A DNA stretch of 5,550 nucleotides from Pseudomonadota bacterium (lineage in GTDB: Bacteria; Pseudomonadota; Gammaproteobacteria; Burkholderiales; Burkholderiaceae_C). Below, in pieces: positions 5,273 to 5,550 of the stretch; position 1 is the stretch's first letter; every line of letters starts with the position of its first letter. The stretch spans positions 1 through 5,550 of the forward strand of contig JAEXBL010000434.1 of NCBI GenBank assembly GCA_023394015.1. The letters run 5' to 3'. The translations under genes were made by a program, and so were the position numbers. The notes beneath the pieces are model-generated. The model was not told where the DNA came from. It ran no database searches and saw nothing but the letters and a program-made list of their open reading frames with translations.

Positions 5273-5550
5273 CGGGACCCGCGGGGAAATCCTCGACGCC
5301 CGCGCCATGCTGGACGCCTGGCGCGAAAGCGGCGCCGACCGCCTGGCCCCGGCGCGCTTCCGGTTCCTCGACGCGATGGCGCGCCGCGCGGCCGCCCAGG
5401 ACGGCGAGGCCCGGCGGCGCCTGGACGCCCGGCTGGCGACGCTGATCCAGGCCTACGAGGCCGATCTGGAGCGCGCCGCCCCGACTTCCGCCTGCGCCGC
5501 GCCCGATGCGCCCGCGGCCTCCCTGCGCGGGCCGCTCGGGCAGTTGGCCG
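5262..5550 (+). CDS. DUF2894 family protein, N-terminal part
   Basis: Open from GTG 5262 to the window end, giving the first 96 residues. The sequence DAWRESGADRLAPARFRFLDAMARRAAAQDGEARRRLDARL (about residues 18-58) is what I recall as the hallmark of DUF2894, an uncharacterised proteobacterial family seen downstream of the DUF802 and OmpA genes. This block is arginine-rich and helical, with no signal peptide or membrane helix; it then runs into an Ala/Pro-rich linker (about 72-88). The GTG start overlaps the upstream gene by 11 nt and has GGGA at 5251-5254 seven bases ahead. An in-frame ATG at 5307 (residue 16) is an alternative and would still keep the conserved block. The tight overlap implies it is made with the motor subunits. 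Function unknown; a cytoplasmic partner of the motor tail is an inference. Confidence 0.82.
   Translation, partial: MSSDGTRGEILDARAMLDAWRESGADRLAPARFRFLDAMARRAAAQDGEARRRLDARLATLIQAYEADLERAAPTSACAAPDAPAASLRGPLGQLA

Overview
The window is about two-thirds G+C. Codon use is strongly third-position GC-biased, and the gene set (a LysR-type regulator followed by a DUF3348, DUF802, MotB/OmpA, DUF2894 cluster) is typical of Burkholderiales. Bordetella/Achromobacter-like Alcaligenaceae is my best guess; the assignment rests on composition and remembered family distribution, not on a search.

Layout, all on the + strand: (1) 1-393, the C-terminal end of a LysR-type regulator cut by the window edge; (2) 394-526, an intergenic gap with a small terminator-like hairpin and a C/T-rich leader; (3) 527-1306, a DUF3348 protein; (4) 1329-4625, a 1098-residue membrane protein with a MotA/TolQ/ExbB-type channel at the N-terminus and a roughly 900-residue cytoplasmic helical tail carrying four tandem copies of an exactly 131-residue repeat; (5) 4622-5272, a 216-residue MotB-like protein with one membrane helix and an OmpA-type peptidoglycan-binding domain; (6) 5262 to the window edge, the N-terminal 96 residues of a DUF2894 protein. 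Genes 3-6 are separated by 22 nt or overlap by 4 and 11 nt, so they read as one operon.

The central point is that genes 4 and 5 together have the parts of a proton-driven MotAB/ZorAB-type motor: a four-helix channel subunit and a partner with a membrane aspartate and a peptidoglycan anchor. Instead of a flagellar rotor-contacting loop, the channel subunit has a giant repeat-built tail, as in the ZorA subunit of Zorya anti-phage systems. No Zorya nuclease or helicase gene is present; the positions where effectors would be expected are held by two uncharacterised small proteins (DUF3348 and DUF2894). The inferred model is a peptidoglycan-anchored motor that sends envelope or ion-flow information down a long cytoplasmic tail to DUF3348 and/or DUF2894. 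Whether this is defence, envelope maintenance or something else cannot be decided from this sequence.
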